Shown: positions 1 through 5,798 of the stretch, piece by piece
Layout: the number at the start of each line of letters is the position of its first letter
How positions within the stretch are numbered: position 1 is the stretch's first letter
Assembly (NCBI GenBank): GCA_021371965.1
Contig: JAJFVE010000191.1
Location: 1 to 7,762 of the forward strand
Direction: 5' to 3'
Source: Planctomycetaceae bacterium
GTDB lineage: Bacteria; Planctomycetota; Phycisphaerae; SM23-33
DNA: 7,762 nucleotides
The notes under the pieces: model-generated
Told to the model about the DNA's origin: nothing
Seen by the model: the letters and a program-made list of their open reading frames with translations, nothing else
Database searches by the model: none
Made by a program: the position numbers and the translations under genes

Positions 1-209
1 TCCTGTACGACGGACAGCCGCTTCTTCTCGGCGGCCACCAGCCGCTGCTGCTGCTCGATGGAGTCGGAGAAAGGCATGTAGATACCCAGAGCGGCCGCCA
101 GCGTGACGACCACGACGATGGCCAGGCGCATCTTGAGCGGGTCGCCCAGCAGCTTGACGATCTGGGCTTTGTACTGCAGCAGTCGCTCTTTGTCCTTCGA
201 CACGGACAT
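1..209 (-). CDS. PilO/GspM-like pilus or secretion platform protein, N-terminal part
   Basis: The gene runs off the left edge, so only the first 69 codons are present. The visible protein begins MSVSKDKERLLQYKAQIVKL, has one strongly hydrophobic segment at about residues 29-43 (AIVVVVTLAAALG), and then a charged, Gln/Glu/Lys-rich stretch (SIEQQQRLVAAEKKRL) typical of a coiled coil. A short cytoplasmic tail, one membrane helix and a periplasmic coiled coil is the known architecture of PilO and GspM, which pair with PilN or the periplasmic part of GspL. The ATG lies 12 nt after the stop of the PilM-PilN fusion, which suggests co-transcription and fits the usual PilM-PilN-PilO order. No Shine-Dalgarno sequence sits at the ideal distance; a purine-rich AAGGAG lies about 20 nt upstream, inside the previous gene, so translational coupling is likely. 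The identification rests on topology and context rather than a diagnostic motif. Confidence 0.7.
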   Translation of the reverse strand, partial: MSVSKDKERLLQYKAQIVKLLGDPLKMRLAIVVVVTLAAALGIYMPFSDSIEQQQRLVAAEKKRLSVVQ

Positions 210-221
210 ATCTTGGAGGGC

Positions 222-1715
222 TCAGCCCTTCTCCTTCTTACCGTTTGCCTCGCCGCCGCCCTCGGCGCCGGCCGCATGCTTCTCCTTGGGCAGCCCGAGA
301 ATCGTGAACAGCGCGATGTCGCTGCCGACGTCCTTGCGCCATTTGATCTCGACGAGATTCAGCCGCGGGAAGTCGCGCTTGAGGATGGCCACTTCTCGCA
401 GCGAATCGAGGAACTGGTCGATCTCGCGCGGGGCCGATCCGCGATCGGCAAAGCGGGCCATCCCCCGCAGCGTCAGCGACTGGTTGGCCTTGCGCGGATT
501 CTTGGCCTTGGTGATCTGCATCTCGTACTCGCCGGTAATGTTGACCAGGCAGGCGTTGGGCGGCAGGCGAGCGGGCAGGTCGGCGAGGTAGTTGCTCCAG
601 ATCACGCGCGTCGACACGAACGAGCGAACGGCCTGGACTTCCTCTTCCAGCGTCTTGCGCTGCCCTTCGATCTCGGCGGTCCGCAACTTCGCCGCCCACT
701 TGTGCGAGGCGTTCTGCCTCTGGAGGCTTGCGTACGTCGTCTTCAGGTCCGTCTGCATGTTCCACATGTACAGTGCGATGCCCCCGGCCAGCAGGAGCAT
801 CCCTACCGCCAGTTTTCTCGGGAAGAGTTCCCTCAGCGTGGCCGGGGGGCGCAGCGTGCGGAACATGTCCAGCCACTCGATGTTGCGTTTGCGCGAGGCC
901 CCCGCCAGCGCCAGGGCGTAGCTCTCGTCGCTCATGCCGCCGTCGGCACGCACCACCACGGGCAGGGTCGTCTCTTTCTCCAGCCCTTCGGCCAGCCCGT
1001 CCACGGAGCTGCCCTGAACGACCGCCCCGGAGATCTCGGGGATCCCCAGCTTGACCATCGCATGGACTTGCAGGTTCCGGATGGCCGAGACGATATTGGC
1101 GACCGGGTCGCTGCCGACGACGAACCGCCGCCACAGCAGCGGCTTGCCCGATGCCACCAGCGCCGCCAGGCCGCCGCTGGGGCCCAGTACGACGCGAATA
1201 TAGATCTTCCAGCCGCGCGGCGCCTTGGACCCGTCGCTGGCGGTGATGGCCGCCCAGGGAGCGGGCACCAGCCGATAGTCCGTGACCCCCGAGGCGCTCA
1301 AGGCCCGGAAGATCTGGTCGGCGCGGGCCTTCTGGCAGGCGGCCACCGTGCTGATGCCGGCGCCGTTGAGCTTGGATTTGAGGGTGTCGGTGACGATGTC
1401 GCCGTCGGCGGCAGCGCCCGATTCGCCGGCCAGGCCTTGCGATTCGGCCTCGGCAATGCGCGTGGTGAAGAACATCAACTCGGCGCCCATGCCTACGCAG
1501 ACGGGCGTGGTCTTCCGCTGGCCCGCGGTGAGGTTTTGCTCCAGCCAGGCGGCCAGCGCCTCGCCGGGTCCGGCCTGGGAGTCAAACTCGACGTGCTCGG
1601 TGGTGGAATTTCTGCCGGTCACGCCGGCGGACGCCGTAGCGATCGTCATCGCGCCGTCGGTAAGATAGATGCCGACGGAGGTCGCCCAGCTCATTTTGTC
1701 CTTGAGGGACTTCAT
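222..1715 (-). CDS. PilM-PilN fusion (GspL-like) inner-membrane platform protein
   Basis: This 497-residue protein combines what are usually two type IV pilus proteins, giving the layout of GspL from type II secretion. Residues 1 to about 285 look like the actin-like PilM/GspL cytoplasmic domain: an N-terminal ATSVGIYLTDG strand-turn resembling the PilM nucleotide-binding start, then alternating strands and helices. One membrane helix follows at about 301-320 (KLAVGMLLLAGGIALYMW), then a coiled coil (about 321-365), then a PilN-like domain (about 366-480) with the family pattern W-x-x-Y-L-x-x-L-P-x-x-L-P and a later LTLRGMA strand. The tail is charged and low in complexity (GGGEANGKKEKG). The frame is open up to 1781, but the ATG at 1715 is preferred because GGAGGT lies 13 nt upstream; TTG at 1718 or ATG at 1694 (AAGGA 4 nt upstream) are alternatives. 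The product probably anchors the assembly ATPase and platform; whether it serves a pilus or a secretion pseudopilus cannot be decided here. Confidence 0.8.
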   Translation of the reverse strand: MKSLKDKMSWATSVGIYLTDGAMTIATASAGVTGRNSTTEHVEFDSQAGPGEALAAWLEQNLTAGQRKTTPVCVGMGAELMFFTTRIAEAESQGLAGESGAAADGDIVTDTLKSKLNGAGISTVAACQKARADQIFRALSASGVTDYRLVPAPWAAITASDGSKAPRGWKIYIRVVLGPSGGLAALVASGKPLLWRRFVVGSDPVANIVSAIRNLQVHAMVKLGIPEISGAVVQGSSVDGLAEGLEKETTLPVVVRADGGMSDESYALALAGASRKRNIEWLDMFRTLRPPATLRELFPRKLAVGMLLLAGGIALYMWNMQTDLKTTYASLQRQNASHKWAAKLRTAEIEGQRKTLEEEVQAVRSFVSTRVIWSNYLADLPARLPPNACLVNITGEYEMQITKAKNPRKANQSLTLRGMARFADRGSAPREIDQFLDSLREVAILKRDFPRLNLVEIKWRKDVGSDIALFTILGLPKEKHAAGAEGGGEANGKKEKG

Positions 1716-1870
1716 CAACGGCTCACAAACCTCCACGCCCGCAGGTCTGGAGAACGACTCCGGTCCTCCTGCGCAAAGCAAGACACGTCTTCAACGTCGG
1801 TCATTCCCGCCCTGCCCTTAAATAAGCCCTCGACGACCCCCGCCTTTACGCCCTGCAGTCGCAGGCATTT

Positions 1871-2067
1871 CACCCCAGAGATCGCAGAGAAACAGTTGGG
1901 CCACAGAGGCACAGAGAAAAACGAGAAGATGGGTATAAGAAAGCTGACCCAGCCGTCTTTGACTTCTCCCGGCTCTGTGAGCTCTGTGTCTCTGTGGCCC
2001 ACATGGCGACCCGCACACCCGGCCTTGAGCTTCTTGCTCCTCTGCGGTCTCCGCGGTCTCTGCGGTG
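1871..2067. repeat. nested inverted-repeat element, copy 1
   Basis: Two inverted repeats lie one inside the other. The inner arms are 1897-1916 (TGGGCCACAGAGGCACAGAG) and 1982-2001, complementary at 19 of 20 positions. The outer arms are 1871-1890 (CACCCCAGAGATCGCAGAGA) and 2048-2067, complementary at 17 of 20. Both pairs are built from CAGAG-type words, but the inner pair uses CACAGAG and the outer pair CGCAGAG, so they look like two members of one family, one inserted in or grown around the other. The centre contains GAGAAAAACGAGAAGAT (1914-1930), which recurs at 6582-6598. CACAGAG/CTCTGTG dispersed repeats of this kind are familiar from many environmental bacterial genomes. There is no coding capacity, so any movement would need help in trans. 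Confidence 0.8.
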
Positions 2068-2092
2068 ACGGCAGTTTCCGCTGGCCCACAAA

Positions 2093-2137
2093 CGACACAG
2101 ACGCGCCCCGCCGCATGGGCCGGACGCGTCTGCGTCG
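2093..2137 (-). terminator. probable terminator of third pilin gene
   Basis: Arms 2093-2105 and 2125-2137 form a 13-bp stem around a 19-nt GC-rich loop. One position pairs only in minus-strand RNA (G-U there, A/C mismatch on plus), which favours the pilin transcript. It begins about 20 nt after the pilin stop. Only a short T tract follows (TTTG), so termination may be weak. Confidence 0.5.
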
Positions 2138-2156
2138 ATTTCAAAACCGGTTGCGG

Positions 2157-2579
2157 TTAGGTCTGCATCGGGTTGATGTCGGCATGATCCTTGATCGTGC
2201 TGTTCTCGTTGTCGTAGCCCTCTTCGGTGAAGGTCACGGTGTATTCGCCGTAACCAGCCGAGGCGCCGCTGCGGGTCAAGGTCAGCGTCCAGGAGTCCTG
2301 AAGGCTGCTGGTCTTGCCGGCCGCCAGAGTCCCTGACGTGAAATACTTCGGGGCGGTCATCTTGATGTCCAAGTCTTTCAGATCGTCGGCATACGTGCCC
2401 TGGCGAGCGTGGAATCGTTCCTGGGCGGCCTGCACCGACGACAGGAAGTTGAACGCCTCGGCGGCCTTGGACCGCTCGACCGACGCCAGGAACCGCGGCA
2501 CCGCAAATGCCGCCAGAACGCCGATGATGACCACGACGACTGCCAATTCCACCAAGGTGAATCCGCGCTTGTTTCGCAT
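2157..2579 (-). CDS. type IV pilin-like protein, third of three tandem copies (pilin C)
   Basis: A 140-residue class III prepilin. The short leader MRNKRG ends at the prepilin peptidase site and is followed by FTLVELAVVVVIIGVLAAFA, giving Phe at mature +1 and Glu at +5. The hydrophobic N-terminal helix doubles as the assembly helix; the C-terminal domain begins at about residue 50 (QAAQERFHARQGTYADDL) and resembles PilE/PilA-type or GspG-type pilins. There are no cysteines, so no disulfide-closed D-region. It is about 94% identical to pilin A (8 differences: residues 4, 45, 74, 81, 82, 84, 85, 114) and about 89% to pilin B. AAGGAG lies 7 nt before the ATG. The stop is TAA. It is last in the array, about 440 nt upstream of PilM-PilN on the same strand, so it is probably transcribed separately from that gene. 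It could be the major pilin, an alternative subunit, or a pseudopilin. Confidence 0.93.
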   Translation of the reverse strand: MRNKRGFTLVELAVVVVIIGVLAAFAVPRFLASVERSKAAEAFNFLSSVQAAQERFHARQGTYADDLKDLDIKMTAPKYFTSGTLAAGKTSSLQDSWTLTLTRSGASAGYGEYTVTFTEEGYDNENSTIKDHADINPMQT

Positions 2580-2605
2580 TCTGAATCTCCTTCTCGAAGC
2601 AGTTT

Positions 2606-2624
2606 GGGAGCATCAATATGCCCC
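2606..2624 (-). promoter_or_regulatory. dyad / sigma-54-like site upstream of pilin C
   Basis: Read on the minus strand this is GGGGCAT-N4-ATGCTCCC, an imperfect dyad lying 26 nt before the pilin start. A near copy sits upstream of pilin A. It also carries GG and GC at the 10-nt spacing of a -24/-12 sigma-54 promoter, although the rest of that consensus is poor here. It could be a promoter or an operator; pilin genes are often sigma-54 dependent. Confidence 0.35.
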
Positions 2625-2726
2625 GTACGAGTTACTTTTCGGTTCGTCGAAACCCCGAGTTCAGTAGGGACAAGAAAAATTATCGCCCCCCCCGCGAAGT
2701 CAGGCCCCGCGGCACTGATCGGCACA

Positions 2727-3149
2727 TCAAGTCTGCATCGGGTTGATGTCGGCGTGATCGCTGATCGTGCTGTTGGTGGTGTCAAAACCCTCTTCGGTAA
2801 ATGTCACGGTATACTCGCCGTAGCCGGCCGATGCGCCGCTGCGAGTCAGGCTCAGCGTCCAGGAATCCTCCAGGCTGCTGGTCTTGCCGGCGGCGATGGT
2901 GCCGGCCGCAAAGTACTTCGGCGCCGTCAGCTTGATGTCCAGGTCGGAAAGGTTCTCGGCATAGGTGCCCTGGCGGGCATGGTAGCGTTCCTGGGCGGCC
3001 TGCACCGAGGACAGGAAGTTGAACGCCTCGGCGGCCTTAGACCGCTCGACAGAAGCCAGGAACCGGGGGACCGCAAATGCAGCCAGGACGCCGATGATCA
3101 CGACGACCACGGCCAATTCCACCAACGTGAAACCGCGTTTGTTTTGCAT
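2727..3149 (-). CDS. type IV pilin-like protein, second of three tandem copies (pilin B)
   Basis: A 140-residue prepilin with leader MQNKRG, then FTLVEL with Glu at mature +5 and the same hydrophobic helix as its neighbours. The frame is open to 3170, but the ATG at 3149 is the start: TTAGGAGG lies 6 nt before it, and the resulting length and leader match the other two copies. It is the most divergent of the three, with about 15-16 substitutions against either neighbour. These fall mainly at residues 65-68 (ENLS for DDLK), 82-85, 94, 100 and 122-130 (FDTTNSTIS for YDNENSTIK), while residues 5-44 and the C-terminal DHADINPMQT are unchanged. The pattern suggests variation in exposed loops over a conserved assembly core. 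The stop is TGA. Downstream there is only a weak hairpin option (CCGCG/CGCGG, around 2694-2714) before an ATTTTT run. The dyad seen upstream of the other two copies is not visible here. Confidence 0.93.
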   Translation of the reverse strand: MQNKRGFTLVELAVVVVIIGVLAAFAVPRFLASVERSKAAEAFNFLSSVQAAQERYHARQGTYAENLSDLDIKLTAPKYFAAGTIAAGKTSSLEDSWTLSLTRSGASAGYGEYTVTFTEEGFDTTNSTISDHADINPMQT

Positions 3150-3241
3150 GGTTTGCCTCCTAATAAGCAAAGTTGCGTTTCGCGATTAATGGCAAGGTAG
3201 GTTTCGTTCCAGAGGCAGGCCAATCAAAGAAGAGAATAAAT

Positions 3242-3274
3242 AAAAAAAAGCGGGTCCCTCGCAGGGGACCCGCT
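3242..3274 (-). terminator. Rho-independent terminator of pilin A
   Basis: On the minus strand a perfect 10-bp stem (AGCGGGTCCC / GGGACCCGCT, loop CTGCGA) is followed by an unbroken T run (3242-3249 on the plus strand is A8, one of which is shared with the stem). It starts 23 nt after the pilin A stop. It should end most transcripts from pilin A, so pilin B is expected to have its own promoter. Confidence 0.93.
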
Positions 3275-3297
3275 CTCAATCGTTTCAGCCCCACGCA

Positions 3298-3720
3298 CTA
3301 GGTCTGCATCGGATTGATGTCGGCATGATCCTTGATCGTGCTGTTCTCGTTGTCGTAGCCTTCTTCGGTGAAGGTCACGGAATACTCGCCATAGCCAGCC
3401 GAAGCGCCGCTGCGAGTCAGCGTCAGCGTCCAGGAATCCTGGAGGCTGCTGGTCTTGCCGGCGGCGATGGAGCCTGTCGCAAAATACTTGGGCGCCGTCA
3501 GCTTGATGTCCAAATCCTTCAGATCGTCCGCGTACGTGCCTTGGCGGGCATGGAAGCGTTCCTGCGCCGCCTGCACCGACGAAAGGTAGTTGAACGCCTC
3601 GGCCGCCTTGGACCGCTCCACCGACGCCAGGAACCGCGGCACCGCAAAAGCTGCCAGCACGCCGATGATCACCACGACCACCGCCAATTCCACCAGGGTA
3701 AATCCACGTCTGTTCCGCAT
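3298..3720 (-). CDS. type IV pilin-like protein, first of three tandem copies (pilin A)
   Basis: A 140-residue prepilin with leader MRNRRG, cleavage before FTLVEL (Glu at mature +5), and a hydrophobic assembly helix to about residue 30. The globular part contains the conserved QAAQERFHARQGTYADDL, SWTLTLTRSG and DHADINPMQT segments. It has no cysteine. AGGAG lies 7 nt before the ATG. The stop is TAG, so the three pilin copies use three different stop codons. It is followed by a strong terminator and preceded by a dyad or sigma-54-like site. It is divergently oriented from the exported HEAT-repeat protein gene, with 191 nt between the two starts. As the first gene, with the clearest promoter and terminator signals, it is a reasonable guess for the main pilin subunit, with B and C as variants; that ranking is inference. 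Confidence 0.93.
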   Translation of the reverse strand: MRNRRGFTLVELAVVVVIIGVLAAFAVPRFLASVERSKAAEAFNYLSSVQAAQERFHARQGTYADDLKDLDIKLTAPKYFATGSIAAGKTSSLQDSWTLTLTRSGASAGYGEYSVTFTEEGYDNENSTIKDHADINPMQT

Positions 3721-3752
3721 GCTATGTCTCCTAAGGATGATTTATTTCTTGA

Positions 3753-3771
3753 GGGAGCATTACCCATGCCC
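3753..3771 (-). promoter_or_regulatory. dyad / sigma-54-like promoter upstream of pilin A
   Basis: On the minus strand GGGCAT-N5-ATGCTCCC forms an imperfect dyad 32 nt before the pilin ATG. It also reads as a -24/-12 element: GGGCATGGGTAATGCT keeps GG-CA-G and TGC with correct GG-N10-GC spacing, placing the transcription start near 3745, just upstream of the AGGAG ribosome site. Upstream of pilin C the same two half-sites recur. It may be a sigma-54 promoter or a regulator operator. Confidence 0.4.
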
Positions 3772-3853
3772 TAACTCTCTTCTCGACGTGTGCGATGCCC
3801 GTCTTAAATTGGATCGACAAAAACTTTGTAACCTCAAGCCAGTGACGTCCCAC

Positions 3854-3882
3854 TTGAAATTCGAGCCGCCAAGTGATGAAAT
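3854..3882 (+). promoter_or_regulatory. possible sigma-70-type promoter for the HEAT-repeat protein
   Basis: TTGAAA (3854-3859; 5 of 6 to the -35 consensus) and TGAAAT (3877-3882; 4 of 6 to the -10) are separated by exactly 17 nt. Transcription would start near 3889, shortly before the GGAGGT ribosome site at 3901-3906. The match is moderate and promoters in this group are poorly defined. Confidence 0.35.
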
Positions 3883-3911
3883 TGATCAGGAAACAATCCT
3901 GGAGGTATGCC

Positions 3912-4706
3912 ATGAAACGATTGATGTGTCTGCCCGTTCTGGTTGGATTGGTTCTTCTGGGCGCTGCCCAACCCGCCGCCGCGCGGGTCTCCATCGGCAT
4001 CGGCGTCGGCGTAGGGGTCGCCCCCGGACCGTATTACTATCCCCGAGGCCCTTACTACGGCCACTACCGCTATTACTACGGCCCATATCCGTACTATTAC
4101 TACCCGCCAGCGCCCGCGGTGGTGTACGTTCCATCCCCGCCGCCGGCACCGACGTACATCTATGCGCCCCCGCCGGTCGTGCAGGTGCAGCCTGTCGAAC
4201 CCCCGCCGCCGCTGGTAGCGGAACCGCCCGCCCCGGCTGCGGTGCCCGCCGCGTCGCAGCCTGCGGCGTATCAGCCGCCGACGCAGCCCGCGTATGCGCC
4301 TCCGCCGCCCCCGCCGAGCATCTCCGTGCCGCCGGCCATCGCCGCCCCACAGCCGCCTCTGGTGGTCAGGCCAACGCCGCTCGTTCAGAGACCGGCGGTG
4401 GTTGTAGACCCGCGCGCGGCCGAGAATCTCAACATGCTCGCCTCCGGCGATGACGGCCAGCGTAAGAAGGCCGCCAAGGCCCTGCGCGATTTCAACATTC
4501 CCCCCGTGGTGCAGGCCTTGAGCGGCGCCGTGCTGCATGACGGCAGCAAGGATGTCCGCAAGGAGGCCGCCAACAGCCTGGGCAAGCTGATGTCGCCCCA
4601 GGCCCTGCCCGCCCTGAGGCAGGCCGCACGGGAAGATGTCGACAAAGGCGTACGCAAGGCCGCCCTCAGCGCAGTGCAGAAGATCGAGGCCCCGCTGCCC
4701 CACTGA
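3912..4706 (+). CDS. exported Tyr/Pro-rich protein with C-terminal HEAT repeats
   Basis: A 264-residue secreted or envelope protein of unknown specific role. The start at 3912 is set by GGAGGT 5 nt upstream; an upstream ATG at 3873 in the same frame has no ribosome site and would spoil the signal peptide. Residues 1-24 are a signal peptide (MKR, hydrophobic core LPVLVGLVLLGA, cleavage after PAAA), not a lipoprotein signal. A Gly/Val run (27-36) and a striking Tyr-rich block (41-64, with YYY and YYYY runs among Pro and Gly) come next, then a long Pro/Ala/Val-rich linker (65-165). The last 95 or so residues (about 168-260) form two to three HEAT-type helical repeats (QRKKAAKALRDF, DVRKEAANSLGKL, GVRKAALSAVQKI). 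The Tyr/Pro part is probably an extended spacer in the envelope or periplasm and the HEAT part a protein-binding surface. Divergence from the pilin genes hints at an envelope or pilus-related role but does not prove one. Confidence 0.88.
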   Translation: MKRLMCLPVLVGLVLLGAAQPAAARVSIGIGVGVGVAPGPYYYPRGPYYGHYRYYYGPYPYYYYPPAPAVVYVPSPPPAPTYIYAPPPVVQVQPVEPPPPLVAEPPAPAAVPAASQPAAYQPPTQPAYAPPPPPPSISVPPAIAAPQPPLVVRPTPLVQRPAVVVDPRAAENLNMLASGDDGQRKKAAKALRDFNIPPVVQALSGAVLHDGSKDVRKEAANSLGKLMSPQALPALRQAAREDVDKGVRKAALSAVQKIEAPLPH

Positions 4707-4730
4707 ACCCGTGCCTGCACAAGGTTTCAT

Positions 4731-4765
4731 CGCCGCTGCACACAAAAGTGCAGCGGCGTCTTTTT
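4731..4765 (+). terminator. Rho-independent terminator after the HEAT-repeat gene
   Basis: A perfect 11-bp stem (CGCCGCTGCAC / GTGCAGCGGCG) with loop ACAAAA is followed by TCTTTTT. It begins 24 nt after the stop codon and separates this gene from the H-X9-DG gene downstream. Confidence 0.95.
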
Positions 4766-4772
4766 GGGGACT

Positions 4773-4812
4773 GCGCAAACGCCGGGATTCCAGACACGAG
4801 GGCGTTTGGCGC
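4773..4812 (+). promoter_or_regulatory. strong hairpin in the leader of the H-X9-DG gene
   Basis: GCGCAAACGCC (4773-4783) pairs with GGCGTTTGGCGC (4801-4812): 11 bp with one bulged G and a 17-nt loop. No T run follows, so it is not a terminator in this direction. It lies between the preceding terminator and the ribosome site at 4835, so it would be in the 5' leader if transcription starts just after the terminator or reads through. A structural or regulatory leader role is inferred. Confidence 0.45.
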
Positions 4813-4846
4813 GGCCATTGCTCCTGTCTTCCTGAAGGAGATGCTC

Positions 4847-5752
4847 TTGCAGAAAGTCGATGGCACCCCCCGCAGCGGCTCAAGCGGGTTCACCTTGATC
4901 GAGTTGCTGGTCGTCGTGGCCATCATCTCGGTTCTCGTGGCCATTCTCGTGCCCGTCATCGGCAATGCCCTGATGCAGGCCAGGTCCACGGCGTGCCTGG
5001 TCAACCTCAAGGAGATCGGGATGGGCCTGGGCGGATATCAGCGGGCCCACAATGACCTGGTCGTGCCTTCCTATACGATGACCGGAACCGACGGCGGGGT
5101 TGACAACCCGCTGGAAGGATGGGGGCCGCTGTTGGACCGCGACGGTCTTGTGACCACCAGCCGCACCTCCGGCGGAAACGTTTTCTACTGCCCCGCCACA
5201 GTCGACGTCGAGGGGATGAAGGACGGACAGACCGGGACTGACCCGAACAATTCCAGGGGGTGGATGGAATGGCCCAACGTGCGGGCGGCCTCAGGCACCG
5301 GCAACGTGGCGACGACCATCCCCGATCGCGGGTTCAACAACATCTTCAGAGTGGCGTACTGGATCAACGCCGACAACCCCATCGGGGCCGTCACCTCCGT
5401 CACGCCCGACATGTACTACACGGCCTCCGTCGGATACGGGCCCAGCACCAACGGCGTGATCATCCAGCCCACCAGCCGCTGGACGTTCAAGTTCCCTACG
5501 CGCCTCATCGCCGTGGCCGACGGCCTCTACGCCGGCAAGCACAAGCAGAACCAACTCGGGCAGAAGGACTCGCGCATCGGGTACCGCCACGCCGGCGCCG
5601 CCAACGTGCTCTTTGCCGACGGGCACGTCGGATCGATCGAGGGCAGCAAGTTTCCTCGCGCCAAAGGCGCTGCCGACCTGACGACGATCCAGGCCGAGAA
5701 CGCCGGCGTCGCCACCGTCTACGCCGACCCGGACAAGTCCCTGGCGCCCTGA
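4847..5752 (+). CDS. prepilin-like protein with C-terminal H-X9-DG motif
   Basis: A protein of about 301 residues with a class III prepilin N-terminus: leader MQKVDGTPRSGSSG, then FTLIELLVVVAIISVLVAIL, with Glu at mature +5. It is followed by the ACLVNLKEIGMGLGGY segment (about 49-64), the usual C-x-x-N-L-x-x-I-G pattern of Planctomycetota prepilin-like proteins. Near the C-terminus His248 and Asp258-Gly259 form H-AGAANVLFA-DG, the H-X9-DG processing-associated motif. The start is probably TTG at 4847, with AAGGAG (4835-4840) 6 nt upstream; the ATG at 4841 directly abuts that site and the ATG at 4748 lies inside the terminator. Such proteins are thought to be exported or assembled by type II secretion or pilus-like systems, but their individual roles are mostly unknown. 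Context is a separate transcription unit next to the pilin locus. Two cysteines (about 50 and 115) distinguish it from the cysteine-free pilins. Confidence 0.88.
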   Translation: MQKVDGTPRSGSSGFTLIELLVVVAIISVLVAILVPVIGNALMQARSTACLVNLKEIGMGLGGYQRAHNDLVVPSYTMTGTDGGVDNPLEGWGPLLDRDGLVTTSRTSGGNVFYCPATVDVEGMKDGQTGTDPNNSRGWMEWPNVRAASGTGNVATTIPDRGFNNIFRVAYWINADNPIGAVTSVTPDMYYTASVGYGPSTNGVIIQPTSRWTFKFPTRLIAVADGLYAGKHKQNQLGQKDSRIGYRHAGAANVLFADGHVGSIEGSKFPRAKGAADLTTIQAENAGVATVYADPDKSLAP

Positions 5753-5798
5753 GCCTCCATCGGGCGCGCGGCTGAGCCCAATGTTCTTTCTGCCGTGG

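Larger units (their letters stand above)
1716..2156. other. gene-free region with leader hairpin and nested repeats
   Basis: About 440 nt separate the PilM-PilN gene from the third pilin gene and contain no credible gene. Next to PilM-PilN (1741-1772) there is an imperfect hairpin with outer arms GCAGG/CCTGC and inner arms GGAG/CTCC, which would lie in that gene's 5' leader. Positions 1871-2067 hold nested inverted repeats, and 2093-2137 a probable terminator for the pilin gene; both are listed separately. The open frames here translate as runs such as SSVSLWP and HRGTE, the typical by-product of CTCTGTG/CACAGAG repeats, and lack ribosome binding sites. I found no convincing -35/-10 promoter for PilM-PilN. 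Confidence 0.7.

Noticed and set aside
1715..2144. Minus-strand open frames across the CAGAG repeats (peptides with HRDTELTEP-type runs)
   Set aside because: The peptide pattern is the translation of the inverted-repeat element itself; there is no ribosome site and similar frames arise wherever this repeat family occurs.
213..2336. Very long plus-strand open frame (707 codons) overlapping PilM-PilN and pilin C
   Set aside because: It is antisense to two genes with clear domains, runs through the repeat region, has no ribosome site and has the His/Arg/Gly/Gln-rich composition of a GC-rich shadow frame.
2686..2693. C8 homopolymer between pilins B and C as a phase-variation tract
   Set aside because: It lies about 60 nt upstream of the dyad and outside any coding frame, so length changes would not shift a reading frame; an effect on a promoter is possible but nothing supports it.
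3873..3911. Upstream ATG start for the HEAT-repeat protein
   Set aside because: It adds 13 residues before a good signal peptide, has no ribosome site, and overlaps the proposed -10; the ATG at 3912 has GGAGGT at correct spacing.
5753..5798. Bidirectional terminator between the convergent H-X9-DG and lipoprotein genes
   Set aside because: Only a 4-bp GGGC/GCCC pairing is visible and there is no adequate T run on either strand.
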